Shown: piece after piece, positions 24,531 through 32,502 of the stretch
How the letters are laid out: the number at the start of each line of letters is the position of its first letter
Numbering within the stretch: the stretch's first letter is position 1
Assembly (NCBI GenBank): GCA_030682655.1
Contig: JAUXNU010000207.1
Location: 1 to 49,987, forward strand
Reading direction: 5' to 3'
Source of the DNA: Actinomycetota bacterium
GTDB taxonomy: Bacteria; Actinomycetota; Coriobacteriia; Anaerosomatales; JAUXNU01
DNA: 49,987 bases
Program-made: the position numbers and the translations under genes
Notes under the pieces: model-generated
Databases searched by the model: none
The model's input: the letters and a program-made list of their open reading frames with translations, nothing else
Told to the model about the DNA's origin: nothing

Positions 24531-24950
24531 ATGCCCGGGATCGTCAGGTTCGGCATCTCCGCAGACGAGCGTCTGCTCGACCGATTCGACGCGCTCATTT
24601 CCGAGAAGGGCTACGTCAACCGCTCTGAGGCCATACGCGACCTCATTCGCAATTCACTCGTCGAGGAGCTGTGGAACGTCGGCGAAGAGCGAGCGGTCGG
24701 CACCGTCACGCTCGTCTACGACCACCACTCCACCGACCTCGCCGACAAGCTCACCGAGCACCAGCACTCTCACCACGAGGAGATCGTCTCCACCCTCCAC
24801 ATCCACCTCGACGCACACCACTGCCTCGAAGTCGTGGTGCTCCGGGGCCAAGCCAAGGAGATCAAACGTCTCGCCGACGAGCTCATCGGCACGAAGGGCG
24901 TGAAGCACGGCAAGTTCGTGGCAAGCACGACCGGCGACGGAATCGCGTAG
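24531..24950 (+). CDS. nikR: Nickel-responsive regulator
   Basis: 139 residues. An N-terminal ribbon-helix-helix domain ([37 protein letters not shown]) is followed by an ACT-like metal domain with all four expected nickel ligands at the family's spacing: His79, His90, His92 and Cys98 (in [26 protein letters not shown]). NikR represses nickel uptake when nickel is plentiful. The ATG has GAGGAGG nearby. It heads nikR-cbiQ-cbiO and is divergent from nikM. Confidence 0.95.
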   Translation: MPGIVRFGISADERLLDRFDALISEKGYVNRSEAIRDLIRNSLVEELWNVGEERAVGTVTLVYDHHSTDLADKLTEHQHSHHEEIVSTLHIHLDAHHCLEVVVLRGQAKEIKRLADELIGTKGVKHGKFVASTTGDGIA

Positions 24951-24960
24951 GGACAGCGCG

Positions 24961-25773
24961 ATGTCGTCCCTCGAGACAAGCCTCTACGAGCTAGGCCGGC
25001 TCGACCAGCTGGCCTACCAGGACACGCCGGTCCACCGCATCGACCCGCGCGCCAAGGTCGTCGCGACGATCGTGTTCCTCGTATGCGTCGTGTCCTTCGG
25101 CAAGTACGACGTGCTTCCGCTGCTCCCCTTCGCGATCTTCCCGATCGTGCTAGCGACCGACGGTCGCCTCCCCCTCGGATTCATCGGCCGCAAGCTCCTG
25201 CAGGTCGCACCGTTCGCAATCGTCATCGGTGTGTTCAACCCGATTCTCGACCGACAGATCGTCGCCCACATCGGTACGCTTGGCATATCCGGCGGGTGGG
25301 TGAGCTACGGCTCGATCCTCTCGCGCTTTGCACTCACCACGAGCGCGGCGCTCGTGCTCATCGGCACAACGGGGATGACCGGCGTGTGCATGGCACTCGA
25401 AAGGCTCGGCGCCCCCGATGTCTTCGTCACGCAGCTGCTCTTCCTCTACCGCTACATCTTCGTGCTGGCCGAGGAGGCCCTGCGCATGGCTCGCGCCCGC
25501 GCGCTGCGCAGCTTCGGCAACCGCGGGATGGGGCTCGCGGTGTACGGGCAGATGCTCGGTCATCTGCTGCTCCGGACGTACGACCGGGCACGGCGCATCT
25601 ACCGCGCGATGCTGTGTCGCGGCTTTGACGGTCACATCCGCACACTGCGACGGCTTCAGTTCACCGCGCGCGACGGCGTGTTCCTGCTCGGGTGGTCGGC
25701 AGCGTTCGTGCTGTTCCGGCTCTACAACGTCCCACTGCTGGCGGGACGCATCGTGACGGGGTTGATCTCATGA
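24961..25773 (+). CDS. cbiQ: ECF transporter transmembrane component (CbiQ/NikQ)
   Basis: 270 residues with about five to six membrane segments. The coupling helices carry ARALRSFG and AMLCRGFDG, the short Ala-Arg-Gly-type motifs that seat in the ATPase grooves. It joins the NikM-type protein to the ATPase. It lies 10 bases after nikR, and its stop overlaps the ATPase start by 4 bases. Confidence 0.9.
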   Translation: MSSLETSLYELGRLDQLAYQDTPVHRIDPRAKVVATIVFLVCVVSFGKYDVLPLLPFAIFPIVLATDGRLPLGFIGRKLLQVAPFAIVIGVFNPILDRQIVAHIGTLGISGGWVSYGSILSRFALTTSAALVLIGTTGMTGVCMALERLGAPDVFVTQLLFLYRYIFVLAEEALRMARARALRSFGNRGMGLAVYGQMLGHLLLRTYDRARRIYRAMLCRGFDGHIRTLRRLQFTARDGVFLLGWSAAFVLFRLYNVPLLAGRIVTGLIS

Positions 25774-26531
25774 GCCACCACAGCATCTCAGTCCTCGACC
25801 TGGGGTTCGCCTACCCGGATGGGACGCGTGCGCTCGAGGGCGTGTCCTTCGAGATCACGCACGGCGAGTCTGTGGCCGTCGTCGGCGCGAACGGGGCCGG
25901 CAAGTCCACGCTGCTCATGCACCTCAACGGCTCGCTATCCCCGGCCCAGGGCGGGGTACGGATCGGCGACGTCCCCGTGGCGAAGGGCACGCTGCCCGAT
26001 ATTCGCAAGGCGGTGGGCATGGTGTTCCAGGACCCCGACGACCAGCTGTTCATGCCGAGCGTCTACGAGGACGTCGCGTTCGGGCCGATGAACCTCGGCC
26101 TACCTGCCGCCGACATCGAGTCGCGTGTGGACGACGCGCTCACACGCGTGGAGGCGCAGCACCTGCACGATCGCCCGCCGTATCGACTCTCAGGTGGCGA
26201 GAAGCGCGCGGTCGCCATCGCGACGGTGCTCGCAATGTGCCCGAATGTGCTGATCATGGATGAGCCCTCGTCGAACCTCGATCCTCGCGCGCGGCGACGA
26301 CTCATCGAGCTGCTTGCCTCGTTCGAGCACACCAAGATCATCGCAACGCACGACCTCGACCTCGCGCTCGACCTGTGCGAGCGCACCATCGTTATGAGCG
26401 GCGGTGCGATAACCGCCGACGGGCGCACCGCCGACGTCTTCAGCGACGACACGCTCCTCGAGGCCAGCGGACTCGAGCGACCACTCGCGATGCAGGCCTG
26501 CCCGACGTGCGGCGCTAGCGATCCCGCCTGA
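25770..26531 (+). CDS. cbiO: ECF transporter ATPase (CbiO/NikO)
   Basis: 253 residues. Walker A GANGAGKST (39-47), Q-loop MVFQDPDDQLF, ABC signature LSGGEKRAVAIA, Walker B VLIMDEPSSNLD and the switch His in IIATHDLDLAL are all intact, so ATP hydrolysis should drive nickel/cobalt uptake. ATG at 25770 overlaps the cbiQ stop (ATGA). The 3' end overlaps the converging DUF3052 gene by 17 bases. Confidence 0.93.
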   Translation: MSHHSISVLDLGFAYPDGTRALEGVSFEITHGESVAVVGANGAGKSTLLMHLNGSLSPAQGGVRIGDVPVAKGTLPDIRKAVGMVFQDPDDQLFMPSVYEDVAFGPMNLGLPAADIESRVDDALTRVEAQHLHDRPPYRLSGGEKRAVAIATVLAMCPNVLIMDEPSSNLDPRARRRLIELLASFEHTKIIATHDLDLALDLCERTIVMSGGAITADGRTADVFSDDTLLEASGLERPLAMQACPTCGASDPA

Positions 26532-26985
26532 GGCGCACGAGTTTCATTCCCGAGAGGCCCGTCGCAACCTCCATCGTGAGCACCGGAACGAATCCGCAGG
26601 CTGCGCCGGAGCTGCGCACATGCGATTCCGCGATGTGTCGCTCGTCTGTCGCCCAAAGTAGCCACAGCGTCCCCAGGGCGCTGACGCTGCCGACGACTTC
26701 CGGAACGCGTCTGAGCGCAAAAGGGCTGTCGACCTGGAGCACGACCACGTCTACAGGCTCCCGCGGGGGGATCGACGTCACGCGAGAGCCACTTGCGTAG
26801 CGAACGTCGGAGACTCGCACGTCCTTCACGCCGATGAAGAGCGCCCGCGTTCCGGGCTTGATGCCGAGCCTGTCCGCCATCGGATGTCGGCCTGCATAGA
26901 CGGGGGACTCGAACGGAAGCCTCGGCCGTCGTCGTCCAAATCCGAGGCTTCTGGCGATGTCCTTCTCGTTCGAGTTGCTCGACAC
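26515..26985 (-). CDS. DUF3052-like protein
   Basis: 156 residues. The part from MADRLGIKPGTRALFIGVKDV through VDVVVLQVDSPFALRRVPEVVGSVSALGTLWLLW to GLSGMKLVRLRR matches the DUF3052 pattern (LGxKPG, a Rossmann-like strand order, GxLWxxW, GLxxxKxxRxR). A 35-residue N-terminal extension precedes it. The family is common in bacteria, may relate to methyltransferase-like folds, and has no established function. Confidence 0.72.
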   Translation of the reverse strand: MSSNSNEKDIARSLGFGRRRPRLPFESPVYAGRHPMADRLGIKPGTRALFIGVKDVRVSDVRYASGSRVTSIPPREPVDVVVLQVDSPFALRRVPEVVGSVSALGTLWLLWATDERHIAESHVRSSGAACGFVPVLTMEVATGLSGMKLVRLRRDR

Positions 26986-27103
26986 GCAATCCCCCGCTCG
27001 GCCGGACCGTCGTCACTCGGACAGCATAACCGACCGAGGCCGTGCGATATCTCCTTGGCGGGGTACAATAGGTTTCGAATGAACGAGGCTGAAGGAGCCT
27101 GCG

Positions 27104-27286
27104 GTGAGTGTGAAGACTCCCGAGTTGCTTCCGCTGTTCGATGAGGCCAAGAAGCTGCTGGCGCCGTACGCGAAGCGCTTCACCCCGCGGCGCGACGAGC
27201 CAGGCTACTACGACCTGTGGTCCGAGCGCGACCTCGTGATAGGAACTGTATCGCGAACGCGGCTGGGTGTAGAGACCGACCAATAG
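27104..27286 (+). pseudogene. 3'-truncated small gene (60-residue fragment)
   Basis: GTG at 27104 has a strong ribosome site (GAAGGAG). The first ~46 residues (ELLPLFDEAKKLLAPYAKRF, then TPRRDEPGYYDLWSERDLVI) look like the start of a larger conserved soluble family whose members continue for another 60-80 residues. Here the sequence changes character at GTVSRTRLGVETDQ and stops. No continuation is visible in other frames. Probably a truncated gene left by a deletion; a genuine short protein is less likely. Confidence 0.5.
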
Positions 27287-27389
27287 GGTGGCAGGCGGAA
27301 CGGTGGTGGCCGCGGGGGCCGGCCAGGGGGTGCGAGTCCGGCGCGAGTGGTTGACCTGGTGGTGCCGTGGTGGGGTGGAGGAGGACGCC

Positions 27390-27827
27390 ATGCGTTGGCG
27401 CTGGATGATCTTGTTGTGTGTTGTCGTGGTCGCGGCGACGGCGATCGCAGGTTGCTCGCCCCCGGAGGACCTGGAGGCAGCCACCGAAGAAGCCGCGGTC
27501 GAGGCGGAGTTCACAGAGTACCTCACAACGCTCACGAGCGGCAATGCGCCAGCGCTCAGGCGGTTCTGGTCCGCGGAGCCTGAGCGGATGTGGGTCGAGG
27601 GCGACCTCGAACACCGTACCGAGGCATACGATATCGGAGACGTGGTGGTCGCAGGGGACGAGGCCACGGCGACGGCCACATTCCATCTGACATCGATCGA
27701 GTGGAGTACCGGCGAGTCAAAGGCTGACGTGCGGGAGTTCGAATACGTCGTCCGGTATCGTCGAGAGGCCGACACAGTCTGGCGCATCGTTTCGGCACCC
27801 GACTCGCTCTACGTCCTTGGCAAGTAG
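27390..27827 (+). CDS. Lipoprotein, possibly NTF2/SnoaL-like
   Basis: 145 residues. Signal peptide MRWRWMILLCVVVVAATAIAGC with lipobox Cys22, then an acidic helix and an alpha+beta domain (EFTEYLTTLTSGNAPALRRFWS, VVVAGDEATATATFHLTSIEW, VVRYRREADTVWRIVSAP) suggesting an NTF2/SnoaL-type cone fold. GGAGGA precedes the ATG. No specific function can be assigned. Confidence 0.7.
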   Translation: MRWRWMILLCVVVVAATAIAGCSPPEDLEAATEEAAVEAEFTEYLTTLTSGNAPALRRFWSAEPERMWVEGDLEHRTEAYDIGDVVVAGDEATATATFHLTSIEWSTGESKADVREFEYVVRYRREADTVWRIVSAPDSLYVLGK

Positions 27828-27890
27828 CGGGCGGGCCAAGAAGCCCTCGTGAGACAATGGCGGCTCCACCCCCGGGGATTGCGGAGCGGG

Positions 27891-28262
27891 ATGGCTGACC
27901 ATTCAGGGTTGCCGGCGAGCTTGACTCGGTTCTTGCTCGCAACGATCGCCGCCTTCTGGGCCGCCTTCGCGGTGCTTCTGCTGACGGACGTGGTGAGCAT
28001 CCGCGTGACACAGCGGGGCGCGGTGGTTCTTGTCGCCGTCCTCATGCTGGGCAACGCAGCCGTCATGGGCATGCTTGCCTGGCTGGCACTGAGAGGACGG
28101 CGGTTCTTCGACTACGCAGCAGTCGCTGTCGTGGCGGTGAACATCCTCCTCACCGTGACCGACGAGGTCGGGGCCTACGACATGGCCTATCTCGGCGTCA
28201 GCATCGCGCTCCTCGCGTTGTTGGCGTGGAGCATGCGCGCTAGTCGCCGCACCGGCCCATGA
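27891..28262 (+). CDS. Four-pass membrane protein
   Basis: About 123 residues from ATG 27891 (GGAGCGG just upstream); a GTG at 27849 is also possible. Four hydrophobic segments: LTRFLLATIAAFWAAFAVLLL, AVVLVAVLMLGNAAVMGMLAWLAL, FFDYAAVAVVAVNILLTV and MAYLGVSIALLALLAWSM. The stop overlaps the downstream dus start by 4 bases, so it is co-translated with it. No family recognised. Confidence 0.72.
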   Translation: MADHSGLPASLTRFLLATIAAFWAAFAVLLLTDVVSIRVTQRGAVVLVAVLMLGNAAVMGMLAWLALRGRRFFDYAAVAVVAVNILLTVTDEVGAYDMAYLGVSIALLALLAWSMRASRRTGP

Positions 28263-29263
28263 CCGACGCGCCCACCGACATCCGCACGCTGCTCTCCTCG
28301 GCCAAGGTCGTGCTCGGCCCCATGGCCGGGATCACCGAGGCGCCGTTTCGCGCAATCTGCAAGCGGATGGGCGCGGGCCTCACGTACACGGAGATGATCA
28401 GCGCCAAAGGACTGCACTTCAACCCCGATTCCCACATCACCCGTGCGCTGCTGACCCTGTCGGCCGAGGAGACCCCGTGCGCCGTTCAGATCTTCGGCGC
28501 GGAACCGGAGGTCATGGCAGTACAGGCTGCGGCGATCGTCGCGAACCATGGCAAGGACGTCGCGGCGATCGACATAAACATGGGGTGTCCGGTGACCAAG
28601 GTGGTCGCCAAGGGCGAGGGCAGCGCCCTGATGCGCACGCCCGAGCTTGCCGCGAGCATCGTCGAGCACGTGCGCGAGGCGTGCGGCGTGCCGGTCACGG
28701 TGAAGTTCCGCAAAGGCTGGGACGATACCGAAGTCAACGCGGCGGAGTTCGCACAAGCGATGGAGGCGGCAGGCGCCTCGGCGCTGGCGGTCCACGGTCG
28801 GACGCGCGACCAGTTCTACCAAGGGAAGGCCGACTGGGACGTGATCGGGGCGGTGAAGGCGGCGGTCGGCGTGCCCGTGATCGGCAGCGGCGACGTGTTC
28901 TCGGCCCGAGACGTGATGGCGATGCTTGAGCGCACGGGCGTCGACGCCGTCATGATCGCCCGAGGCGCTCAGGGGAACCCATGGATCTTCCGCGAGGCCC
29001 GCGCGCTGATCGAGACAGGCGACGAGATCGCTCCCCCGACGGGGTTCGAGCGCATCGACATGGCCCGCGAACATGGCGCGGCGCTTGTCGAGTTCGCCGG
29101 GCACAGGACCTTCACGCGCATGCGCAAGCATATCGCCTGGTACGTGGCGGGAATGCCGGGGGCGACGTTCGTGCGCGATCGTGCGAACAAGGCGCGCAGC
29201 TACGAGGAACTCGACGGGCTACTGGTTGAGTATCGTGACTACCTTGAGGCGCGCGGTGCCTAG
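28259..29263 (+). CDS. dus: tRNA-dihydrouridine synthase
   Basis: 334 residues. FMN-dependent TIM barrel that reduces uridine to dihydrouridine in tRNA. Motifs: LGPMAGITEAPFRAICKRMGAGLTYTEMIS, the active-site Cys in DINMGCPVTKVVAKGEGSALMR, KFRKGWDD, AVHGRTRDQFYQGKADW and GSGDVFSARD, then the MIARGAQGNPWIF block. The order fits the DusB-like group usual in Gram-positives. It overlaps the upstream membrane gene. Confidence 0.95.
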   Translation: MTDAPTDIRTLLSSAKVVLGPMAGITEAPFRAICKRMGAGLTYTEMISAKGLHFNPDSHITRALLTLSAEETPCAVQIFGAEPEVMAVQAAAIVANHGKDVAAIDINMGCPVTKVVAKGEGSALMRTPELAASIVEHVREACGVPVTVKFRKGWDDTEVNAAEFAQAMEAAGASALAVHGRTRDQFYQGKADWDVIGAVKAAVGVPVIGSGDVFSARDVMAMLERTGVDAVMIARGAQGNPWIFREARALIETGDEIAPPTGFERIDMAREHGAALVEFAGHRTFTRMRKHIAWYVAGMPGATFVRDRANKARSYEELDGLLVEYRDYLEARGA

Positions 29264-29301
29264 ATTGAGATCGGCAAGACCGGGTTAGACGACCGGATAG
29301 A

Positions 29302-29362
29302 CCCCCCTGATACGTTGCGGTCGTCATGAAAGGGAACGACCGTTCCATGTACTCCAGGGGGG
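29302..29362 (+). promoter_or_regulatory. Nested RNA hairpin that can hide the ribosome site of the next gene
   Basis: Outer stem: CCCCCCTG (29302-29309) pairs perfectly with CAGGGGGG (29355-29362), the Shine-Dalgarno of the gene starting at GTG 29370. Inner stem: CGGTCGT (29318-29324) with ACGACCG (29336-29342), 11-base loop. The fold suggests translational control; the trigger is unknown. Confidence 0.55.
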
Positions 29363-29369
29363 ATGCTTT

Positions 29370-30218
29370 GTGAAAGGCAAGCTTGCTCGCTTCGTACTCG
29401 CGACCACGCTGATGTGGTCACTCTCGGTCGGCTGTGCTCACGCCGAGGTCAACATGAGTTGCTCGGACGGAGGGTTGCTCGACGACCCGGAACTCACGGC
29501 GTCTCTGGACGCCGAGCCCGCGGAACAAACGCTTCTGAAGGAAGCTTCTGTCGGCATGACGTCCAACCTGACGCCACCCAATGCGACACCTGACATGGCC
29601 TCCATCGACGACTCGGTGTGTTCGCTCAATCGCTACGGCTACCAGACCCGTTCCGTGACCAACTATCGCCAGGAAAAGTCCTACTACTGCGGACCCGCTA
29701 CGGCGAGGCAGGCGCTGGGCTTCCACAAGGCCGCGAGCCATTCGGTCGCCGCGCTCCCCTGCCAATGGACCCTTGCCAGCAAGATCGGCACAGAGCGATA
29801 CCGGGCCAGCTCCACGGCGGCCATCGCCAACGCGCTCAACAGCTATAAGGGAACCTTCGGCAGCAACTTCACCTACATCGCTTCCGACATCGCGAACACC
29901 CGCAGCCCGTTCGAGACGTTCGTGAATCGGATCGGAACGCAGCTGCGATCGATCAGCCAGAATCCGACGACGCCGATCGTCCTGTGCCAGACCCGCAGGA
30001 TCTCCCGGTACAACGGCGTGGCGAGTCGTCACTACATGACGGTGAGCGGAATCGACGACCGAGTCGCTCCGATGCGCATGCGAAGCGTCGACCCGCACTA
30101 CCTGAGCTCCTACTACGGTGTTCGGTGGGAGAATGTCGGAAGCACAAGCACGAACGGCCTGTGCCGGGCCGTGTACCAGGCAGATCTCGACGGAACGAAC
30201 AAGGTGATGGCGTGGTAG
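29370..30218 (+). CDS. Secreted C39-like papain-fold protein
   Basis: 282 residues from GTG 29370. The signal sequence (LARFVLATTLMWSLSVGCAHA) ends near residue 26. The mature region has SYYCGPATARQALGF, with a Cys in the position of the peptidase-C39 nucleophile, and later ASRHYMTVSGID, with a His in the expected place; an Asp in MRSVDPHYLS could complete a triad. The protein could be a cell-surface peptidase or a non-catalytic relative. Its stop lies within the first codons of the downstream lipoprotein gene, so the two are coupled. Confidence 0.7.
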   Translation: MKGKLARFVLATTLMWSLSVGCAHAEVNMSCSDGGLLDDPELTASLDAEPAEQTLLKEASVGMTSNLTPPNATPDMASIDDSVCSLNRYGYQTRSVTNYRQEKSYYCGPATARQALGFHKAASHSVAALPCQWTLASKIGTERYRASSTAAIANALNSYKGTFGSNFTYIASDIANTRSPFETFVNRIGTQLRSISQNPTTPIVLCQTRRISRYNGVASRHYMTVSGIDDRVAPMRMRSVDPHYLSSYYGVRWENVGSTSTNGLCRAVYQADLDGTNKVMAW

Positions 30219-31288
30219 CACGACGGAGAACCGCGCGGCGTGACGCGGCCGTTCTCGTGGCCGCGAGCCTGCTGATCGTGGCGCTGGGAGTGGGTTGTGG
30301 CCGCGGCACTGAGGCGGCCGACCCGAAGCCCGCGCAGAGCGACGCCGGGGCCGTGGTTCCGTACACCGTACAGACTCTCGAGTTGCCCTACGCATCGTGC
30401 GGGCGCCCGCAAAGAATCGGCTCGGCCGTCTACATGACGGTGAGTCGCGGCGCCGGCAAGGGAGACTCCGTCATTCGCTACGATCTCGAGGCTCGCACCA
30501 CAGAGACACTGGCCGAGGCACCAGATCCCGAGATCATCGGGTGGTTCACCGTGAACCAGGACTGGCTCGTCTGGAGTGTCGGAACCGAACTCTACGCCCG
30601 ATCGTCTCAGACAGGCGAAGAGCAGGTGGCGTCGACGACACGGGACCTGTACGCTCCCGCACTCAACGGCGACCTGCTCGCCTGGGACGACCTGACTCCC
30701 GAGCGAACGCACCAGATCGTCATCCGCGACTTGGCAACAAAGGAGACGACCGCCGTCGCGCCGCTCGAACTACCCGATCTCTACAACAACTTCCCGACCT
30801 GGAACGGCGACGACCTGCTTTGGACCGACGTCACGGAGAACACGGGCCACTACCGGGTCTACAACAGCCTGACCGGCGACATCAGCGACTACACGCTCTC
30901 CGACATACGCTTCCGGTATCCCGGCTACGCGCTGGGGTTGGGCGAACGTTTCTACTCGATCAACTTTGACCGAACCGACGAGTGGGACTGGAGTCTCCAG
31001 CAGGTCGGCTACTACGCAGTCGGTGAGCGCCGCTTCGTGCCGATTGTTCCCGACGGGTTTGTCGCGAACTCGCTTCGCGTCACGAACGAGTTCGTCGCGA
31101 TCGTGGACGAACAGATGCGGCTCACGCTCCGGCCTGCGGATGCTCCAGAGGGAGATTCGACCGTCTACGAGCCGATCGAATCGAGCATCGACTTCGTCGA
31201 AGCCTCGCCAGACGGCACCCTGATCGCAACCCACGAATCAACCGACGGCACCCCGCGCTGCACGCTCTACCTCATCGAGCCGAAGTAG
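30212..31288 (+). CDS. Lipoprotein with a predicted beta-propeller fold
   Basis: About 358 residues from GTG 30212, overlapping the upstream C39-like gene by 7 bases. The signal peptide (AAVLVAASLLIVALGVGC) has lipobox Cys. The mature protein has repeated blade-like segments ending in Trp or Asp (VIRYDLEARTTETLAE, QDWLVWSVGTELYARS, GDLLAWDDLTPERTHQIVIRD, NGDDLLWTDVTENTGHYRVYN), like TolB/WD-type propellers. It is probably a surface partner of the C39-like protein. No close named family is recognised. Confidence 0.72.
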   Translation: MVARRRTARRDAAVLVAASLLIVALGVGCGRGTEAADPKPAQSDAGAVVPYTVQTLELPYASCGRPQRIGSAVYMTVSRGAGKGDSVIRYDLEARTTETLAEAPDPEIIGWFTVNQDWLVWSVGTELYARSSQTGEEQVASTTRDLYAPALNGDLLAWDDLTPERTHQIVIRDLATKETTAVAPLELPDLYNNFPTWNGDDLLWTDVTENTGHYRVYNSLTGDISDYTLSDIRFRYPGYALGLGERFYSINFDRTDEWDWSLQQVGYYAVGERRFVPIVPDGFVANSLRVTNEFVAIVDEQMRLTLRPADAPEGDSTVYEPIESSIDFVEASPDGTLIATHESTDGTPRCTLYLIEPK

Positions 31289-31319
31289 GCATTGCCGCAG
31301 GCGAGATGCCGAGGCACAC

Positions 31320-31352
31320 GCGTGCCCGTCACCTAGTTGGAGGCGGGCACGC
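31320..31352. terminator. Possible bidirectional terminator hairpin
   Basis: GCGTGCCCG (31320-31328) and CGGGCACGC (31344-31352) form a perfect 9-base stem around a 15-base loop, between two converging genes. No clear T-run follows. Confidence 0.4.
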
Positions 31353-31930
31353 TACGCCTGCGCAAGCACCACTGACGTCTCGACCTGCCGCGCCGGGATG
31401 TCCCAGTACGTGCGCAGCAGTTGCTCAGTCTCTTCGCGGCCTGTCACACGGAACCCGTGCTTCACGTAGAACGCGATCGCCCAGTCCGCGTCCGTCCACG
31501 TGCCGATGAGCACCGGGCGACTCGTCTCCGCAAGGAGGCGGCGCAGCAGCCGACCGCCGATGCCCCCGCGCTGCGCGCTCGCGCGCACGTACGCGTGACG
31601 GATCAGCGTCACGTCGCGGACGTCCTGGATCCCCATCACGCCGAGCAGCTCACCATCGGCCTCAAACCCGGAGAAGCGCACGCCCGCGTCGATCTCTCCA
31701 CGCAGGTACTCCGCGGACATGTACGGCTCGTGCCAGCGGTCGGCAGGAATGACGCCGCGATACGCCTCAGCGACCTCATTGATGATGCCGAGGAGCCCGT
31801 CGAACTCGTCCGCGCGCACGCGGCGGATCTCCCGGCGTCCAACACCGCCGCGGGCATCTTCGCCGAACACTGGTCGCGTGCCGAAGCCGTGTCGTGACGC
31901 CGCGGCGCACTCTCTCGAGTTGTCGCACAT
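31352..31930 (-). CDS. GNAT-family N-acetyltransferase
   Basis: About 192 residues from ATG 31928-31930 (GGAGGG about 10 bases upstream); a GTG at 31843 would give a shorter form lacking the first 29 residues. The domain has IRRVRADEFDGLLGIINEVAEAYRG, the acetyl-CoA loop AYVRASAQRGGIGGRLLRRLL (R/Q-x-x-G-x-G/A), and WAIAFYVKHGFRVTGREE. Acceptor unknown. It converges with the propeller-like lipoprotein. Confidence 0.83.
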   Translation of the reverse strand: MCDNSRECAAASRHGFGTRPVFGEDARGGVGRREIRRVRADEFDGLLGIINEVAEAYRGVIPADRWHEPYMSAEYLRGEIDAGVRFSGFEADGELLGVMGIQDVRDVTLIRHAYVRASAQRGGIGGRLLRRLLAETSRPVLIGTWTDADWAIAFYVKHGFRVTGREETEQLLRTYWDIPARQVETSVVLAQA

Positions 31931-31971
31931 GAATGGACTGCCCTCCCGGTACCCCTGCGCCTGTGAATATC

Positions 31972-32412
31972 CTACGCCACCGACTCGCTCGCGACCTCGC
32001 CCATGATCGCTCGCCACGCAGCCTCAGCCTCCGGACCGGCCTTGCCGAACACGACCGCCATCCTCTCGCGCTGCGACCCGCTCAGGTTGCGTTCGAGCCG
32101 CGCGCCCTCCTTGGTCAGACGCAGCTCACGGACACGCCGATCCGTCGCCCCGACCGTACTCTCGACAAGTCCCAGCTCGGTGAGACGCCGGAGCGGAGCA
32201 TTCAGTGCTTGCTTGCTGACCCCGAGCGTTGCAAGCAACTGGTTCACCGCAAGCCCAGGGTTTCGCCCGACGAAGTACAGGATGCGGTGGTGCACGCGCT
32301 GCAGGCCGCGCTCGGCCAGCACCTCGTCCGGATGCGCCGTGAACTCGCGGTAGGCGAAGAAGAACAGCTCGAGCGCCTCGTTGAGCTGGCCTTCACGTGA
32401 TGTGTCAATCAT
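31972..32412 (-). CDS. MarR-family regulator divergent from an aminotransferase
   Basis: About 146 residues from ATG 32410-32412; an in-frame ATG at 32454 is also possible, and neither has a strong ribosome site. Winged helix: QRVHHRILYFVGRNPGLAVNQLLATLGVSKQALNAPLRRLTELGLVESTVGATDRRVRELRLTKEGARLE. Two matching palindromes span its start region and the divergent promoter, so it probably regulates itself and the aminotransferase-EamA pair. Confidence 0.85.
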   Translation of the reverse strand: MIDTSREGQLNEALELFFFAYREFTAHPDEVLAERGLQRVHHRILYFVGRNPGLAVNQLLATLGVSKQALNAPLRRLTELGLVESTVGATDRRVRELRLTKEGARLERNLSGSQRERMAVVFGKAGPEAEAAWRAIMGEVASESVA

Positions 32413-32419
32413 GTTGACA
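32403..32419. promoter_or_regulatory. Palindromic MarR-type operator, copy 1
   Basis: TGTCAATCATGTTGACA: 6-base arms TGTCAA/TTGACA around TCATG. It overlaps the likely start codon of the MarR gene. Confidence 0.6.
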
Positions 32420-32444
32420 TATCCAATCTGCCGCGAGACTATTG

Positions 32445-32461
32445 AGTCAACCATGTTGCCA
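32445..32461. promoter_or_regulatory. Palindromic MarR-type operator, copy 2
   Basis: AGTCAACCATGTTGCCA, a degenerate copy of the same palindrome. Its centre is 42 bases (about four helical turns) from copy 1, placing both on one DNA face. It is 42-58 bases upstream of the aminotransferase start. Confidence 0.55.
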
Positions 32462-32502
32462 TTCTATCGCGTGGCGCCGCTAGCACGCCAGGAGGGATCC
32501 CC

